The notes beneath the pieces were generated by a model. The model was not told the origin of the DNA, searched no databases, and saw nothing but the letters and a program-made list of their open reading frames with translations. The translations under genes were made by a program, and so were the position numbers. Source: Bdellovibrionales bacterium (GTDB taxonomy: Bacteria; Bdellovibrionota; Bacteriovoracia; Bacteriovoracales; Bacteriovoracaceae). Taken from it: a stretch of 64,000 nt of DNA. The stretch's first letter is position 1, and each line of letters begins with the position of its first letter. Positions 44,154 to 52,813 of this stretch are shown here, in pieces. The stretch is taken from contig JABGUH010000037.1 of the NCBI GenBank assembly GCA_018646675.1, positions 56,626-120,625 of the forward strand. The letters are read 5' to 3'.

Positions 44154-45136
44154 TGAGCTCCGATCCAGACGAATTTAAGCAGATTGAACTACAAAGTATT
44201 CTTCCTAATCAGGTGTTGGGATTTGATATCTTTATCTTTATGCCAATTAACGGTAAATATATTAGTTATATCTCAGGTAAAGACCCCGTCGATGAAAATA
44301 GACTAAAACGGCTGAAGTTTAAGAAAGTTAACTTCATCTATATTAGGCAAGAGGACCTTGCTAAATACAGCAAATATATCAGCTCGGCAGTGAGAGATAA
44401 GCTCTCTCAAAAGGGAGGACAGAATAAGCGAGAGGCAATCATCTCTTCGGCTGAAATGATTATCAATTCGGTCGACATGTTAAGTGGTGATGATGATTTG
44501 GTTGACTGGAGTAACAACTGCGTTGAGGTGACTAAGGCAGTAGTGGATGAGATAGTTAAAACTAAGGAGCTAAGTAATGCCTATGATAAGATCATGGACT
44601 TTTTCTCATCAAATCCTAGTATCATTAACCACTCGCTAGCAGTTAGCTCTCTGGGGGTGGTAATCTCCATGGCGCTGGGTAACTTCTCTCCTCGCACCCT
44701 GACCGAAGTAGCTTATGGCGGACTAGTACATGATGTCGGTCTGGGAGATGTATCAGAAAAGATTATTGAGAAATATCTAAGATCGGAGCAGATGAATAGT
44801 GAGGAATCAAAGATTTTTAAAGAGCACCCGGACAACGGCGTCAGAGTCCTCTCAAAAATAATAAAATCAAAAAATATTACCGATAATGTATTAAAGATTG
44901 TCTACGAACACCATGAGATGTGGGATGGTAGCGGATATCCCCAGGGGATTGCCGGCCCAACACTTGCATACCTTCCAAAGATTATTACCATTGCAGACCG
45001 AATCGCCCTTGCAATGCAAAAACCAGAAAGTTCCAATAAGAATTTTAAATATATCCTACTAAAACTCCAACAAGAGCAAGATAAAAAGCGTACTCTTGAC
45101 AAAAGAATGCTGACTAGTCTACTGCAAAATTTATAG
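44153..45136 (+). CDS. HD-GYP c-di-GMP phosphodiesterase
   Basis: The 327-residue protein has an N-terminal ~90-residue domain as in the degenerate HD-GYP protein of this window, then an intact HD-GYP: SNPSIINHSLAVSSL, LVHDVGLGD with HD, KEHPDNGVRVL, and EHHEMWDGSGYPQG. All metal and GYP residues are kept, so it should hydrolyse c-di-GMP. The ATG overlaps the receiver gene by one base (TAATG), and the GAF-kinase follows by four bases. The order suggests that the receiver controls this enzyme. Confidence 0.92.
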   Translation: MSSDPDEFKQIELQSILPNQVLGFDIFIFMPINGKYISYISGKDPVDENRLKRLKFKKVNFIYIRQEDLAKYSKYISSAVRDKLSQKGGQNKREAIISSAEMIINSVDMLSGDDDLVDWSNNCVEVTKAVVDEIVKTKELSNAYDKIMDFFSSNPSIINHSLAVSSLGVVISMALGNFSPRTLTEVAYGGLVHDVGLGDVSEKIIEKYLRSEQMNSEESKIFKEHPDNGVRVLSKIIKSKNITDNVLKIVYEHHEMWDGSGYPQGIAGPTLAYLPKIITIADRIALAMQKPESSNKNFKYILLKLQQEQDKKRTLDKRMLTSLLQNL

Positions 45137-45140
45137 GCTT

Positions 45141-46427
45141 ATGGAACAAGAGATAGAAGACCTACAAGAACAGATTGAGATGCTCGAATTTGAGCTGCAA
45201 GACACCGTCAACTCTTTCAACACTCTGATTGAAATTTTAGTCAGCATCACCTCTTCTGACGATATTAAAGAGATGTTCAAAGTGGTCCTCTCCATTTTAA
45301 GTGAACACTTTGAATTTAAAAAAAGTATCTTTACCGTCTGCCAAGAGGACTATTTTGAAGTGATCACCAGTCACGGCTTTCCTGACGATACGACCTTTAA
45401 ACAGTCACCAAAATCTTCAGAAGCTCTCTCTTGGTGCGTAAAAGATATTAACTCCTTTATGGTGATCAAGGATATCTCACAAGATGCCTGTTTTGACCAT
45501 AATGAGTTTTTTGAACAATCCGGGCCGGCCAGCGTTGTCGCCATCAGCTTGGATCAACCAGAGATACATGGTGTTTTTATCTTCTACCTTGATCTAGTTC
45601 CACTTAACAACCTACGGGCATTGGCCAATAACATTGACTCTCTATTAACCGTCTTGGCACCCTACCTAGATAACTTTGTCCAACGACTAAAGGCTAGCGA
45701 AGAGCGTAAAGTAATTCAATCCCAACTAATTCAAACTGCCAAGCTGGCATCACTTGGCCAGATGAGTGCTGGAATTGCCCATGAGCTGAATAACCCCCTT
45801 TTTGCAATTATGACCTTTGCGCAAAATATTCAAAAGAAACCCCAGGGAGATAAGACCCCGCTCTATCTGGAAAAGATCATCCACTCGACCGAAAGAATGG
45901 CAAAGATCGTTGACCATCTAAAACGCTTTTCTCGTAAATCGGAGGAGATGGATTTTAATCCGGTTAAACTACATGCTGCGATTAATGAGGCTTACACCAT
46001 TTTCTCTCATCAACTAACCCAGGAGAGTGTCCAGGTAGAGATGGAGCTAGCTAATGATCAGAGCATGATGACGTTAGGTGATGTAGTTCAACTTGAGAGT
46101 GTCTTTCAAAATCTCTTCTCCAACTCCAAGGATGCTTTTAATGAGCGGCAGATTAAGGAGCGTAAAATATCGATCAAAAGTTGGATCAGCGATGACCAGA
46201 TCAAAGTACTCTACCAGGATAATGCCGGCGGAATGCCAAAAGAGGTGGTCGATCGTATCTTTGATCCCTTTTTTACCACCAAAGGGGCGGGAAAAGGGAC
46301 TGGATTAGGGATGAACATCAGTTATGAGATATTAAAACAACATAAAGCGACGATTGAGATCAACTCTACCCCTGGAGAGGGAACTATCTTTGAACTCTCC
46401 TTTAATCTAGCGAAAGAGGTGGATTGA
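45141..46427 (+). CDS. GAF-domain histidine kinase
   Basis: The 428-residue soluble kinase has an N-terminal coiled coil, a GAF-like sensor (~40-170), HisKA with [16 protein letters not shown] near residue 213 and HATPase ([33 protein letters not shown]). It probably phosphorylates the upstream single receiver. There is no membrane segment, so the ligand is cytoplasmic. Its stop codon lies in the stem of a 12-bp inverted repeat that begins the dispersed repeat A, which may act as the transcript's 3' end. Confidence 0.92.
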   Translation: MEQEIEDLQEQIEMLEFELQDTVNSFNTLIEILVSITSSDDIKEMFKVVLSILSEHFEFKKSIFTVCQEDYFEVITSHGFPDDTTFKQSPKSSEALSWCVKDINSFMVIKDISQDACFDHNEFFEQSGPASVVAISLDQPEIHGVFIFYLDLVPLNNLRALANNIDSLLTVLAPYLDNFVQRLKASEERKVIQSQLIQTAKLASLGQMSAGIAHELNNPLFAIMTFAQNIQKKPQGDKTPLYLEKIIHSTERMAKIVDHLKRFSRKSEEMDFNPVKLHAAINEAYTIFSHQLTQESVQVEMELANDQSMMTLGDVVQLESVFQNLFSNSKDAFNERQIKERKISIKSWISDDQIKVLYQDNAGGMPKEVVDRIFDPFFTTKGAGKGTGLGMNISYEILKQHKATIEINSTPGEGTIFELSFNLAKEVD

Positions 46428-46576
46428 TTTAGCGAACTGCTAAATCAATCTGTTCCTGTTCCTGTTCCCGTTCCCGTTCCCGTTTGTCTCCCTCGCATCC
46501 TGCTCGGTCACCCCTACGGGGCGCCTACGGCGACTTGATTTAGCATCATGCTAAATCAATCCGTTCCCGTTTTTTG
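46422..46576. repeat. Dispersed intergenic repeat, copy A
   Basis: The order is: a 12-bp inverted repeat (46422-46433 with 46439-46450), five YGTTCC hexamers and CGTTTG (46451-46486), then an 81-base block (46487-46567) holding two small hairpins (CCCC-TAC-GGGG; CGCC-TAC-GGCG) and a second inverted repeat with 12-bp arms around 46547. A further hexamer ends it. The 81-base block is identical in copy B. It is GC-richer than its surroundings and starts inside the kinase stop codon. Confidence 0.9.
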
Positions 46577-46676
46577 TACCTACCCTTCGCTCCACAGAGA
46601 GTAAAGGGCAAGCAGGCTGACGCCTGAGAGCTAAAAAGCTCTCCCTTGACTATCTGAGAGCTGCGGGTGGGGAGGG

Positions 46677-46703
46677 GTTAGCTCAGCCTTTGGCTGAGTT
46701 AAC
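46677..46703 (+). promoter_or_regulatory. Hairpin in the leader of the first four-helix-bundle gene
   Basis: GTTAGCTCAGCC (46677-46688) and GGCTGAGTTAAC (46692-46703) form a 12-bp stem (one G-T pair) with a TTT loop, seven bases before the AGGAGAG ribosome site. Two smaller hairpins precede it (CAGGC/GCCTG near 46612, GAGAGCT/AGCTCTC at 46626-46643). A structured, possibly regulated leader is inferred. Confidence 0.45.
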
Positions 46704-46721
46704 TTTAATTAGGAGAGAGAC

Positions 46722-47024
46722 ATGCTTGCAAAATTTAGAACCTATCAGTTAGCTACAACATTCTACCGTAAAGGACAAAAAATAAAGATGCCACGCCATC
46801 TTCGTGATCAGTTTGATCGCGCCAGCAGTAGCATCTGTTTAAACTTGGCGGAGGGAAGTGGGAAAGAGACAGCTAAAGACAAGTGCCGTTTCTACCATAT
46901 CGCTAAGGGATCACTACGTGAGTGCCAAGCAATCCTAGAGCTACTAGAAGATCATACACTCTATGACCTGACTGACCACATCGGTGCCTCAATCTATCGT
47001 CTCTGTCAAAAGAGCGGCCCTTAA
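46722..47024 (+). CDS. Four-helix-bundle protein (S23/IVS family), copy 1
   Basis: The 100-residue helical protein has the family signature RASSSICLNLAEGSGKETAKD...FYHIAKGSLRECQAIL. This family (TIGR02436) is encoded in rRNA intervening sequences and also free in genomes; the role is not known, although a related fold binds nucleic acid or reverse transcriptase as Avd. AGGAGAG precedes the ATG. It converges on a paralogue; their stop codons share the self-complementary TTAA, a four-base overlap. Both lie between two copies of a dispersed repeat. Confidence 0.88.
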   Translation: MLAKFRTYQLATTFYRKGQKIKMPRHLRDQFDRASSSICLNLAEGSGKETAKDKCRFYHIAKGSLRECQAILELLEDHTLYDLTDHIGASIYRLCQKSGP

Positions 47025-47332
47025 GGGGCCGGTTTAGCGTGAATTAGACGATAGAGTGATCCACCAAGTTGATCCGCATGAGTATAAGCTAAAGTTGACT
47101 CCGCTTCTGCCAAAATCAACACTGACTGAACTTCACGTAGACTACCCATGGCAATATGAAAAAATTTGCGTTGATCCCGATAGGTGGATTTACCATATCC
47201 CTCAGCAATATTCAGTGAAATAGATGATGAGGCACGATCCATCTGATCCCGTAGATGATTGGGAAGTCTAACCTTCAAACACTCCCGATATAGAGTGACT
47301 GACATTTTGAATGTTCGTGAATTTTGCAACAT
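47021..47332 (-). CDS. Four-helix-bundle protein (S23/IVS family), copy 2
   Basis: The 103-residue paralogue of copy 1 on the other strand has RASSSISLNIAEGYGKSTYRDQRKFFHIAMGSLREVQSVL. The two share the same motif order but have diverged in many positions. The start is the ATG right after AAAGGAGAG; a longer reading upstream runs through an inverted repeat and has no family match. That ribosome site lies inside one arm of a 16-bp perfect inverted repeat (47336-47402), so translation may be blocked by folding. Confidence 0.85.
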   Translation of the reverse strand: MLQNSRTFKMSVTLYRECLKVRLPNHLRDQMDRASSSISLNIAEGYGKSTYRDQRKFFHIAMGSLREVQSVLILAEAESTLAYTHADQLGGSLYRLIHAKPAP

Positions 47333-47335
47333 AAG

Positions 47336-47402
47336 CTCTCCTTTGGGTTTATGGGGGGGGGTCTCACCCCAACAGACGCCCCCCCGTAAACCCAAAGGAG
47401 AG
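47336..47402. repeat. Long inverted repeat covering the ribosome site of copy 2
   Basis: CTCTCCTTTGGGTTTA (47336-47351) is exactly complementary to 47387-47402. One mismatch inside, seven G (from a nine-G run) pair with seven C (47379-47385). The reverse-strand arm carries the AAAGGAGAG of four-helix-bundle copy 2. The other arm repeats this site on the plus strand, ahead of a three-codon ATG reading frame, as in an inverted duplication. Confidence 0.85.
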
Positions 47403-47430
47403 CGACTTGTATGAATAACTGATCCCGATA

Positions 47431-47588
47431 GCCTCCCTCGCATCCTGCTAAATCAATCTGTTCCTGTTCCTGTTCCTGTTCCTGTTTGTCTCCCTCGCAT
47501 CCTGCTCGGTCACCCCTACGGGGCGCCTACGGCGACTTGATTTAGCATCATGCTAAATCAATCCGTTCCTGTTCCCGTTCCTGCTCCC
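47431..47588. repeat. Dispersed intergenic repeat, copy B
   Basis: It contains the GCTAAATCAATC arm, four TGTTCC hexamers and TGTTTG (47459-47488), then the 81-base block (47489-47569) identical to copy A, then further hexamers (CGTTCC, TGTTCC, CGTTCC, TGCTCC). It is preceded by TCCCTCGCATC, itself a piece of the unit. It has one hexamer fewer than copy A. Beyond it, 47589-47739 holds only the leader of the lipoprotein gene. Confidence 0.9.
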
Positions 47589-47739
47589 AATTATTCCCGA
47601 CAAAAAAATACCCACCACAATCGCTCAAATACATTCAATTAACTTTCACTAAACTTTCCCTGCCAATGAGACGAAAAGTTTTATTGATAGATATTGATAA
47701 AATTGACGGAAATATAGACAAACGTAAGGAATATAAATC

Positions 47740-48771
47740 ATGAGACAAATTGGCCATGCACAACTTAACTTACTGATAATTTTCCTACTTTCAGCAACGA
47801 TTTTTACTGGTTGCCAAGAACAGGAAGAGGAGTTACTAACCCTTAATGGACTTCAAACTGGGGATACACTCTTTCTAGGAAACTATCGAATAGTAAATGG
47901 TGAAACAGCACCCCAAGTGGCCCAAGTCGAACTGGTGGTTGCTGACCAAGTAGTCGACTCGGTCATTCCCCATGGGGGAAAATTTCAAATCCGTTACCGA
48001 CCTCACCAAGTTGAAGATGATCTACTACTCAGCTTTCGCGGCCATAACCGCAAGGGAGATGAGTTAGTTCAAGCCAACTACATGGTCAATGTGCTCCCTT
48101 TAGATAGTAAGGTGGCAGATAATTTTCTACTCCCTCCTCTTGATCAATCGATCGTCGAAGACAATCTAACTCTTTGGGCCACCTATTACTACCTTCACCA
48201 GGCCAACCATAACCCAGACGGGATAGCACTACGAGATATGGGGGGGAACGAACTTAGGCCCAAGCTTTCCATTAAAGATTGGTGTTATGCTGCCATGGAG
48301 GGATCAGTTAATGTTATTTTTGAAGATGGAGAGCTGATCACCTACAACTATGCTGGTAGTCAGAGCTCTAACCCCGTTAACTGCTCTGCTTTTTTCAGCT
48401 GGAATGTTAGCCGCAGTAAGTTTAGAAAGGCATTTGGAGAGTATGGAGATGGAGTGGAAGATTACAAGCTTGTCCCCTACCGTACAATTGCAGTTGACCC
48501 TACAAAAATTGATTACGGCTCGGTAGTTTATATCGAGGCGGCCCGTGGAACAACATTGATCATGCCAGATGGCAGTGAGATGATCCACGATGGATACTTT
48601 TTTGCTGGCGATACCGGTGGAGCGATCAAAGGGGATCACATCGATGTCTACATTGGAGTGGCGGAACACAATCCATTTAGCTGGATTCGCAGTAGTCGCA
48701 ACGGAACTTTTGCCGCGAAACTAATCAACGATTCTGAAATCATCCAACTGCTTAACCGACAGCACTACTAG
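47740..48771 (+). CDS. 3D-domain lipoprotein (lytic transglycosylase-like)
   Basis: The 343-residue protein has a lipoprotein signal (LLIIFLLSATIFTGC, Cys near residue 25). The C-terminal third is a 3D domain: RTIAVDPTKIDYGSVVYIEA and HDGYFFAGDTGGAIKGDHIDVYIG have the three conserved Asp. This domain forms the double-psi barrel of MltA-type lytic transglycosylases, which cleave peptidoglycan. The N-terminal part is unknown. It would be anchored in a membrane facing the periplasm. AAGGA precedes the ATG. It converges on a secreted NlpC/P60-like protein 11 bases away. Confidence 0.85.
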   Translation: MRQIGHAQLNLLIIFLLSATIFTGCQEQEEELLTLNGLQTGDTLFLGNYRIVNGETAPQVAQVELVVADQVVDSVIPHGGKFQIRYRPHQVEDDLLLSFRGHNRKGDELVQANYMVNVLPLDSKVADNFLLPPLDQSIVEDNLTLWATYYYLHQANHNPDGIALRDMGGNELRPKLSIKDWCYAAMEGSVNVIFEDGELITYNYAGSQSSNPVNCSAFFSWNVSRSKFRKAFGEYGDGVEDYKLVPYRTIAVDPTKIDYGSVVYIEAARGTTLIMPDGSEMIHDGYFFAGDTGGAIKGDHIDVYIGVAEHNPFSWIRSSRNGTFAAKLINDSEIIQLLNRQHY

Positions 48772-48782
48772 CTCTTTAAGAG

Positions 48783-50063
48783 TTAGTACCATCGCCGACA
48801 GCTAGTTACCTCTCCTGCATCCGCTTCTCCCCAACGTAAGGCTAAGCTATCATTAGGATGGGAGCTTAACACTCCTGCCTGTTGGCGACTGAAGAGCTCT
48901 GCCAAGTCGATAGTCACACCATCACGATAGGAGATGGGACAAAAAACCTGTAAGCCACTATCTACTTGCTCTCCCAATGAGAAGATCTCTTTTACCCGTA
49001 GGTTAGTCTCAAGAGAAATTAGATCCAACTCTCCCCTCGCGGTCAAATCATTATACTCATCCAATAACTGTTGGTAGAGATTTGCCAGCAGAGAGTCTCT
49101 GGCCGGTGTAGAGTAGGCATCAAAATCAGCAAAATTCATGCAGCGTCCACCAGTACGGTTGGCATGCTTGACCCCTTGGTTAACATAACCAATCCGTGCC
49201 TGCGCCTCTCGACACAGTCCAGTCAGACGTTGCTCCAACAGCTCCCCTGGCATCACATCACTGCTTTTTAATAGTTTAGTTAGGTACTTAAAAAATTTAG
49301 TTCCTCCCATTCTCTCCACCAAAGAGAACTGCTCTAAGCTATAACCACTTTCGACTGGATAGTCTGCCGGTGCCACACTCTCTAAAACTAGCTGTGGCCA
49401 CTTAAAGCGTCTAAATCCCCATGGTTTGCGAGGAGCATGGGTAAAAGTTCGGTGATCCCGATAGTTTAATGGTTTCCCCTCACGGGCCAAAGCCTGTGTG
49501 GAGTAGATTAGAGCAAAATCTCCGGTGGGATTAATTCTTTTAATATTATAGCTATGGCGAATGGGACGGCCCAAAAATCCCCCCATGCGGTACATAAATA
49601 GATCACCAGCGCGCAACGTTTGCAAAGCGGGGGAGAAAGTATCATTTCTTACCAAACTCTCAGTTCCCACAGATCCAGCAATATAGTTGATAAACTTCAC
49701 CACCCGACGATTGGAGTCTGAGATACTATCAAATTTGGACAGCTGATTAGTTAAATAGCGACCAGATCTTCGACGTGACCCACTAGGATTTCGCATGGCA
49801 AACGGTAAGTGGTTTTCATAAGAAAAGATAATTCTCAAAGCGTAGGATGCATCAGCACAATCGGCGCGAATCCCATAATAGTTAGAGCCACTATTAGTAA
49901 AAATATTCCGATGAACAGCACTACTCTTCATCCAGCTAGAAAATCTCTTCTCCCACTCAAGATCCCAAGTATTATCACTCTCCCAGACGGCCGCCTTTAG
50001 CTGCCCTCCAGTTAAAGTAAGTGTCGTCATGATAAGAACTGTCAATAAAGCTAGTTTTGACAC
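48783..50063 (-). CDS. Secreted NlpC/P60-like cysteine hydrolase
   Basis: The 426-residue protein has a signal peptide (LALLTVLIMTTLTLTGGQLKA). YGIRADCADASYALRIIF gives a nucleophile-type Cys at the start of a helix, and AGDLFMYRM...IRHSYNIKRI provides the His in the order seen in NlpC/P60 peptidoglycan hydrolases. This is pattern evidence, not a close match. The GTG start follows GGAGGT by seven bases and is preferred over an ATG 18 codons upstream, which would put extra polar residues before the signal. A role in wall turnover would fit the facing 3D lipoprotein. Confidence 0.7.
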   Translation of the reverse strand: MSKLALLTVLIMTTLTLTGGQLKAAVWESDNTWDLEWEKRFSSWMKSSAVHRNIFTNSGSNYYGIRADCADASYALRIIFSYENHLPFAMRNPSGSRRRSGRYLTNQLSKFDSISDSNRRVVKFINYIAGSVGTESLVRNDTFSPALQTLRAGDLFMYRMGGFLGRPIRHSYNIKRINPTGDFALIYSTQALAREGKPLNYRDHRTFTHAPRKPWGFRRFKWPQLVLESVAPADYPVESGYSLEQFSLVERMGGTKFFKYLTKLLKSSDVMPGELLEQRLTGLCREAQARIGYVNQGVKHANRTGGRCMNFADFDAYSTPARDSLLANLYQQLLDEYNDLTARGELDLISLETNLRVKEIFSLGEQVDSGLQVFCPISYRDGVTIDLAELFSRQQAGVLSSHPNDSLALRWGEADAGEVTSCRRWY

Positions 50064-50200
50064 CTGTTTACCTCCTAAAGTGGTCGAATGGTCTCTGATG
50101 TCAAAATAGTTGGACATCTGACACTAAATATCCCATATTCTGCCGGGATAGCTTTAGTAGCGAACTTTATCTATTTTTAAAAGGAATTTTTGGTACTTTG

Positions 50201-50860
50201 ATGCATAAAAATAGATCGATTACTCTCTTATTCATCCTTGGCATTAGCGGATTAACTGCGCTATGGCTTTTTAGAGGAGTTCAAGATAGTAGTAGTAATC
50301 AGCAGTTACAAACCAGGTCCCCCTCTTTATCACCATCAAGCCGCCAGAACTTTATATTTCCAATCAATAAGAAGATCATCGTTAACTCCCCAACAAAATT
50401 TTCAAACTACATTGAGCACTGCCTGGCCAACGGCCAACACTCAACAAATTTAAGTGACAATCCCACTTCAATTTTAGGTCAGATCACCCCGCAACTTTCG
50501 ATGATTGGTAAGAAGCGACAACTATGGAGTAATGTTCACTTTATTGGCGATGATGGACAGATCTATCGCTTACGCCACCTAGTCGATGATGGGCAAAATG
50601 GCGAGTTTCGAAAGCTGATTCTCTATGTTGAGGATCAAGATGGTTTCCCACTGGTTCATCCCTTACCGACCAATATCTCCAGTATCAATCCCACTCCAGA
50701 GCAGATCGAGCAGCTTTTAGCTGGCCACCGTATTATCCACCAAGAGGTGGCCGACAACTATCAAAATGGGGATTTGGATCTATTTGTTGAGACGATCAAT
50801 GGTAAGATAACCCGGTTTGAGCTGAATAGTAAGAAGACAACATTTCGTTGTGAAAGCTAA
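50201..50860 (+). CDS. Exported protein of unknown function
   Basis: The 219-residue protein has an N-terminal hydrophobic segment (ITLLFILGISGLTALWLF) that is a signal peptide or anchor, a Ser/Gln-rich linker and a C-terminal domain of mixed strands with two Cys (EHCLAN, TFRCES). No family is recognised. The ATG follows a TTG codon in frame; the nearest AAGGA is rather far upstream. It stands between two divergently placed genes and ends 14 bases from the convergent glnS. Confidence 0.6.
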   Translation: MHKNRSITLLFILGISGLTALWLFRGVQDSSSNQQLQTRSPSLSPSSRQNFIFPINKKIIVNSPTKFSNYIEHCLANGQHSTNLSDNPTSILGQITPQLSMIGKKRQLWSNVHFIGDDGQIYRLRHLVDDGQNGEFRKLILYVEDQDGFPLVHPLPTNISSINPTPEQIEQLLAGHRIIHQEVADNYQNGDLDLFVETINGKITRFELNSKKTTFRCES

Positions 50861-50874
50861 GCTGTAATCTACCC

Positions 50875-52569
50875 CTATCCCTTTTTAGATGCCACCTTGG
50901 CCCAACTGTCCCGCAGAGTTATCGTACGGCCAAATATTAATTTTGGGCCTAATTGCTCCACCCGAAAGTAGCCATTACGCTCAAACTGGAATAGCTCACC
51001 TAACCTACTCTGTTTAAAGCTGGGGCCAAGCATAACATTAGTTACCACCTTCAATGAATCTTGATTAACAAACTCTAGATAATCTTTACCGGAGCTATCA
51101 TTTTCAGGATGGGGTACGCTAAAGAGTCGATCATAAAGCCTCGCCTCACCTTGAATTGACTGCTCTTGGGCCACCCAGTGAATAGTCCCTTTAACCTTGC
51201 GATTATCAGCACTCCCTCCCCCTTTAGACTCAGGATCATAGGAGCATAGCAGCTCTACTACCTCACCATTCTGATCCTTGATCACTTTATTACAAGTGAT
51301 GTAGTAGGCATAACGTAGTCGAACCTCTCGACCAACGGTCAAGCGAAAAAATTTCTTGGGAGCATCCTCTAAAAAATCCTCTCGTTCCACATAGATTACT
51401 CTCCCAAAGGGGACGGTATGAGTTCCCAGCTCCTCGTTTAAAGGGTGGTTTTTTGCTTGAAATTCCTCTATCTGCCCCTCGGGATAGTTCTCAATTGTCA
51501 CTTTGAGAGGATTTAACACTGCCATTCTTCTAGGAGCAATTTGATTTAACTCCTCGCGAACAGCACTCTCTAACTTTGCCACGTCAATACTGGTATCTTT
51601 TTTGGTGACACCAATACTACTACAAAAATTACGGATCGCTGCTGGTGGATAACCACGTCGTCGCATACCACAGATGGTGGGCATCCGTGGATCATCCCAA
51701 CCATCTACTAGACCTTGATCAACTAATTGGCGTAGTTTACGCTTGCTAGTTACAGTGTAATCAAGATTCAACCGTGCGAACTCGATCTGTCTCGGGTTAC
51801 CTTTCATCGGTAGCTGCTGAACAAACCAGTTATATAGCGGCCGATGGTCCTCAAACTCTAGAGTGCAGAGGGAGTGGGAGATATCCTCAATGGCGTCTGA
51901 GATCGCATGAGTAAAGTCATACATAGGATAGATGCCCCACTTATCTTCTGTACGATAGTGAGTTGCCCGTTTAATTCGATAGATAATAGGGTCACGTAAA
52001 TTGATATTGGGAGCGGCCATATCAATTTTTGCCCTCAGACAGCAGTGGCCATCAGCAAACTCTCCCCCGCGCATACGGGAAAACAGATCAAGGCTCTCTT
52101 CGACAGTGCGGCTTCGAAATGGACTTTTCTGACCAGGAGTGGTTAAGGAGCCCCGATTGGCCCTAATCTCCTCCGGAGTCTGATGACAGACATAAGCCTT
52201 ACCATCCTTAATCAGCGTGACTGCATAATCATATAGCTGTTCAAAGTAGTCAGATGCAAAATAGAGATGATCTCCCCAATCAAAGCCCAACCATTTGATA
52301 TCCTCCATAATTGAGTCGACAAATAGCTGACTCTCCCCCTCGGGGTTACTATCATCAAAACGTAGGTGGCAACGACTCCCATTGAACTCTTCGGCCAGAC
52401 CAAAATCTAGGCAGATCGCCTTGGCATGTCCAATATGTAGATGGCCATTTGGCTCCGGAGGAAAGCGAGTCACCAGATACTCTTTTCTGCCACTCTCTAG
52501 GTCATCCACTGCAATCTGTTTGATAAAGTTGGAACCGACCTGGGTACTACTATCTACCTGCTGACTCAT
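50875..52569 (-). CDS. glnS: Glutaminyl-tRNA synthetase
   Basis: The 564-residue class I aminoacyl-tRNA synthetase charges tRNA-Gln. RFPPEPNGHLHIGHAKAI holds the HIGH motif near residue 45, TSKRKL near 278 is the KMSKS-type loop, and LEFEDHRPLYNWF and GMRRRGYPPAAIRNF are GlnRS segments rather than GluRS. The C-terminal anticodon-binding barrels are complete. This implies direct glutaminylation rather than the amidotransferase route. It is a single gene on the reverse strand. Confidence 0.95.
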   Translation of the reverse strand: MSQQVDSSTQVGSNFIKQIAVDDLESGRKEYLVTRFPPEPNGHLHIGHAKAICLDFGLAEEFNGSRCHLRFDDSNPEGESQLFVDSIMEDIKWLGFDWGDHLYFASDYFEQLYDYAVTLIKDGKAYVCHQTPEEIRANRGSLTTPGQKSPFRSRTVEESLDLFSRMRGGEFADGHCCLRAKIDMAAPNINLRDPIIYRIKRATHYRTEDKWGIYPMYDFTHAISDAIEDISHSLCTLEFEDHRPLYNWFVQQLPMKGNPRQIEFARLNLDYTVTSKRKLRQLVDQGLVDGWDDPRMPTICGMRRRGYPPAAIRNFCSSIGVTKKDTSIDVAKLESAVREELNQIAPRRMAVLNPLKVTIENYPEGQIEEFQAKNHPLNEELGTHTVPFGRVIYVEREDFLEDAPKKFFRLTVGREVRLRYAYYITCNKVIKDQNGEVVELLCSYDPESKGGGSADNRKVKGTIHWVAQEQSIQGEARLYDRLFSVPHPENDSSGKDYLEFVNQDSLKVVTNVMLGPSFKQSRLGELFQFERNGYFRVEQLGPKLIFGRTITLRDSWAKVASKKG

Positions 52570-52813
52570 TTTTAGACTCTCCCGCCTTGTAACATCTGGT
52601 AACCGACTCTATATAACCCTAAACCTACGATTTACCGTTTAAATTCTACTAATTCAACAAATTACCTCGCATGATCACTGACTGGCCAAGTTTATGCGGC
52701 AATTATTTCCTATTTTTTACTTAAGTGGCCGGGCGATGCGCCGAGAAGTTGAGAGAAGATTAAAATCGAGCATTATATACGGTTTTGCTCGACTATCTTA
52801 TCGAGGTGCCACG

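Noticed and set aside
46451..46486. CRISPR-like array from the hexamer repeats
   Set aside because: The units are 6 bases with no spacers, and no cas genes are present.
46722..47332. Avd-type accessory protein of a diversity-generating retroelement
   Set aside because: There is no reverse transcriptase and no template/variable repeat pair nearby; the four-helix proteins fit the S23/IVS family better.
46722..47332. rRNA intervening sequence
   Set aside because: No 23S rRNA sequence flanks the genes.
48769..48785. Intrinsic terminator between the lipoprotein and NlpC/P60-like genes
   Set aside because: The CTCTT-T-AAGAG stem has no usable loop and no T-run; it only spans the two stop codons.
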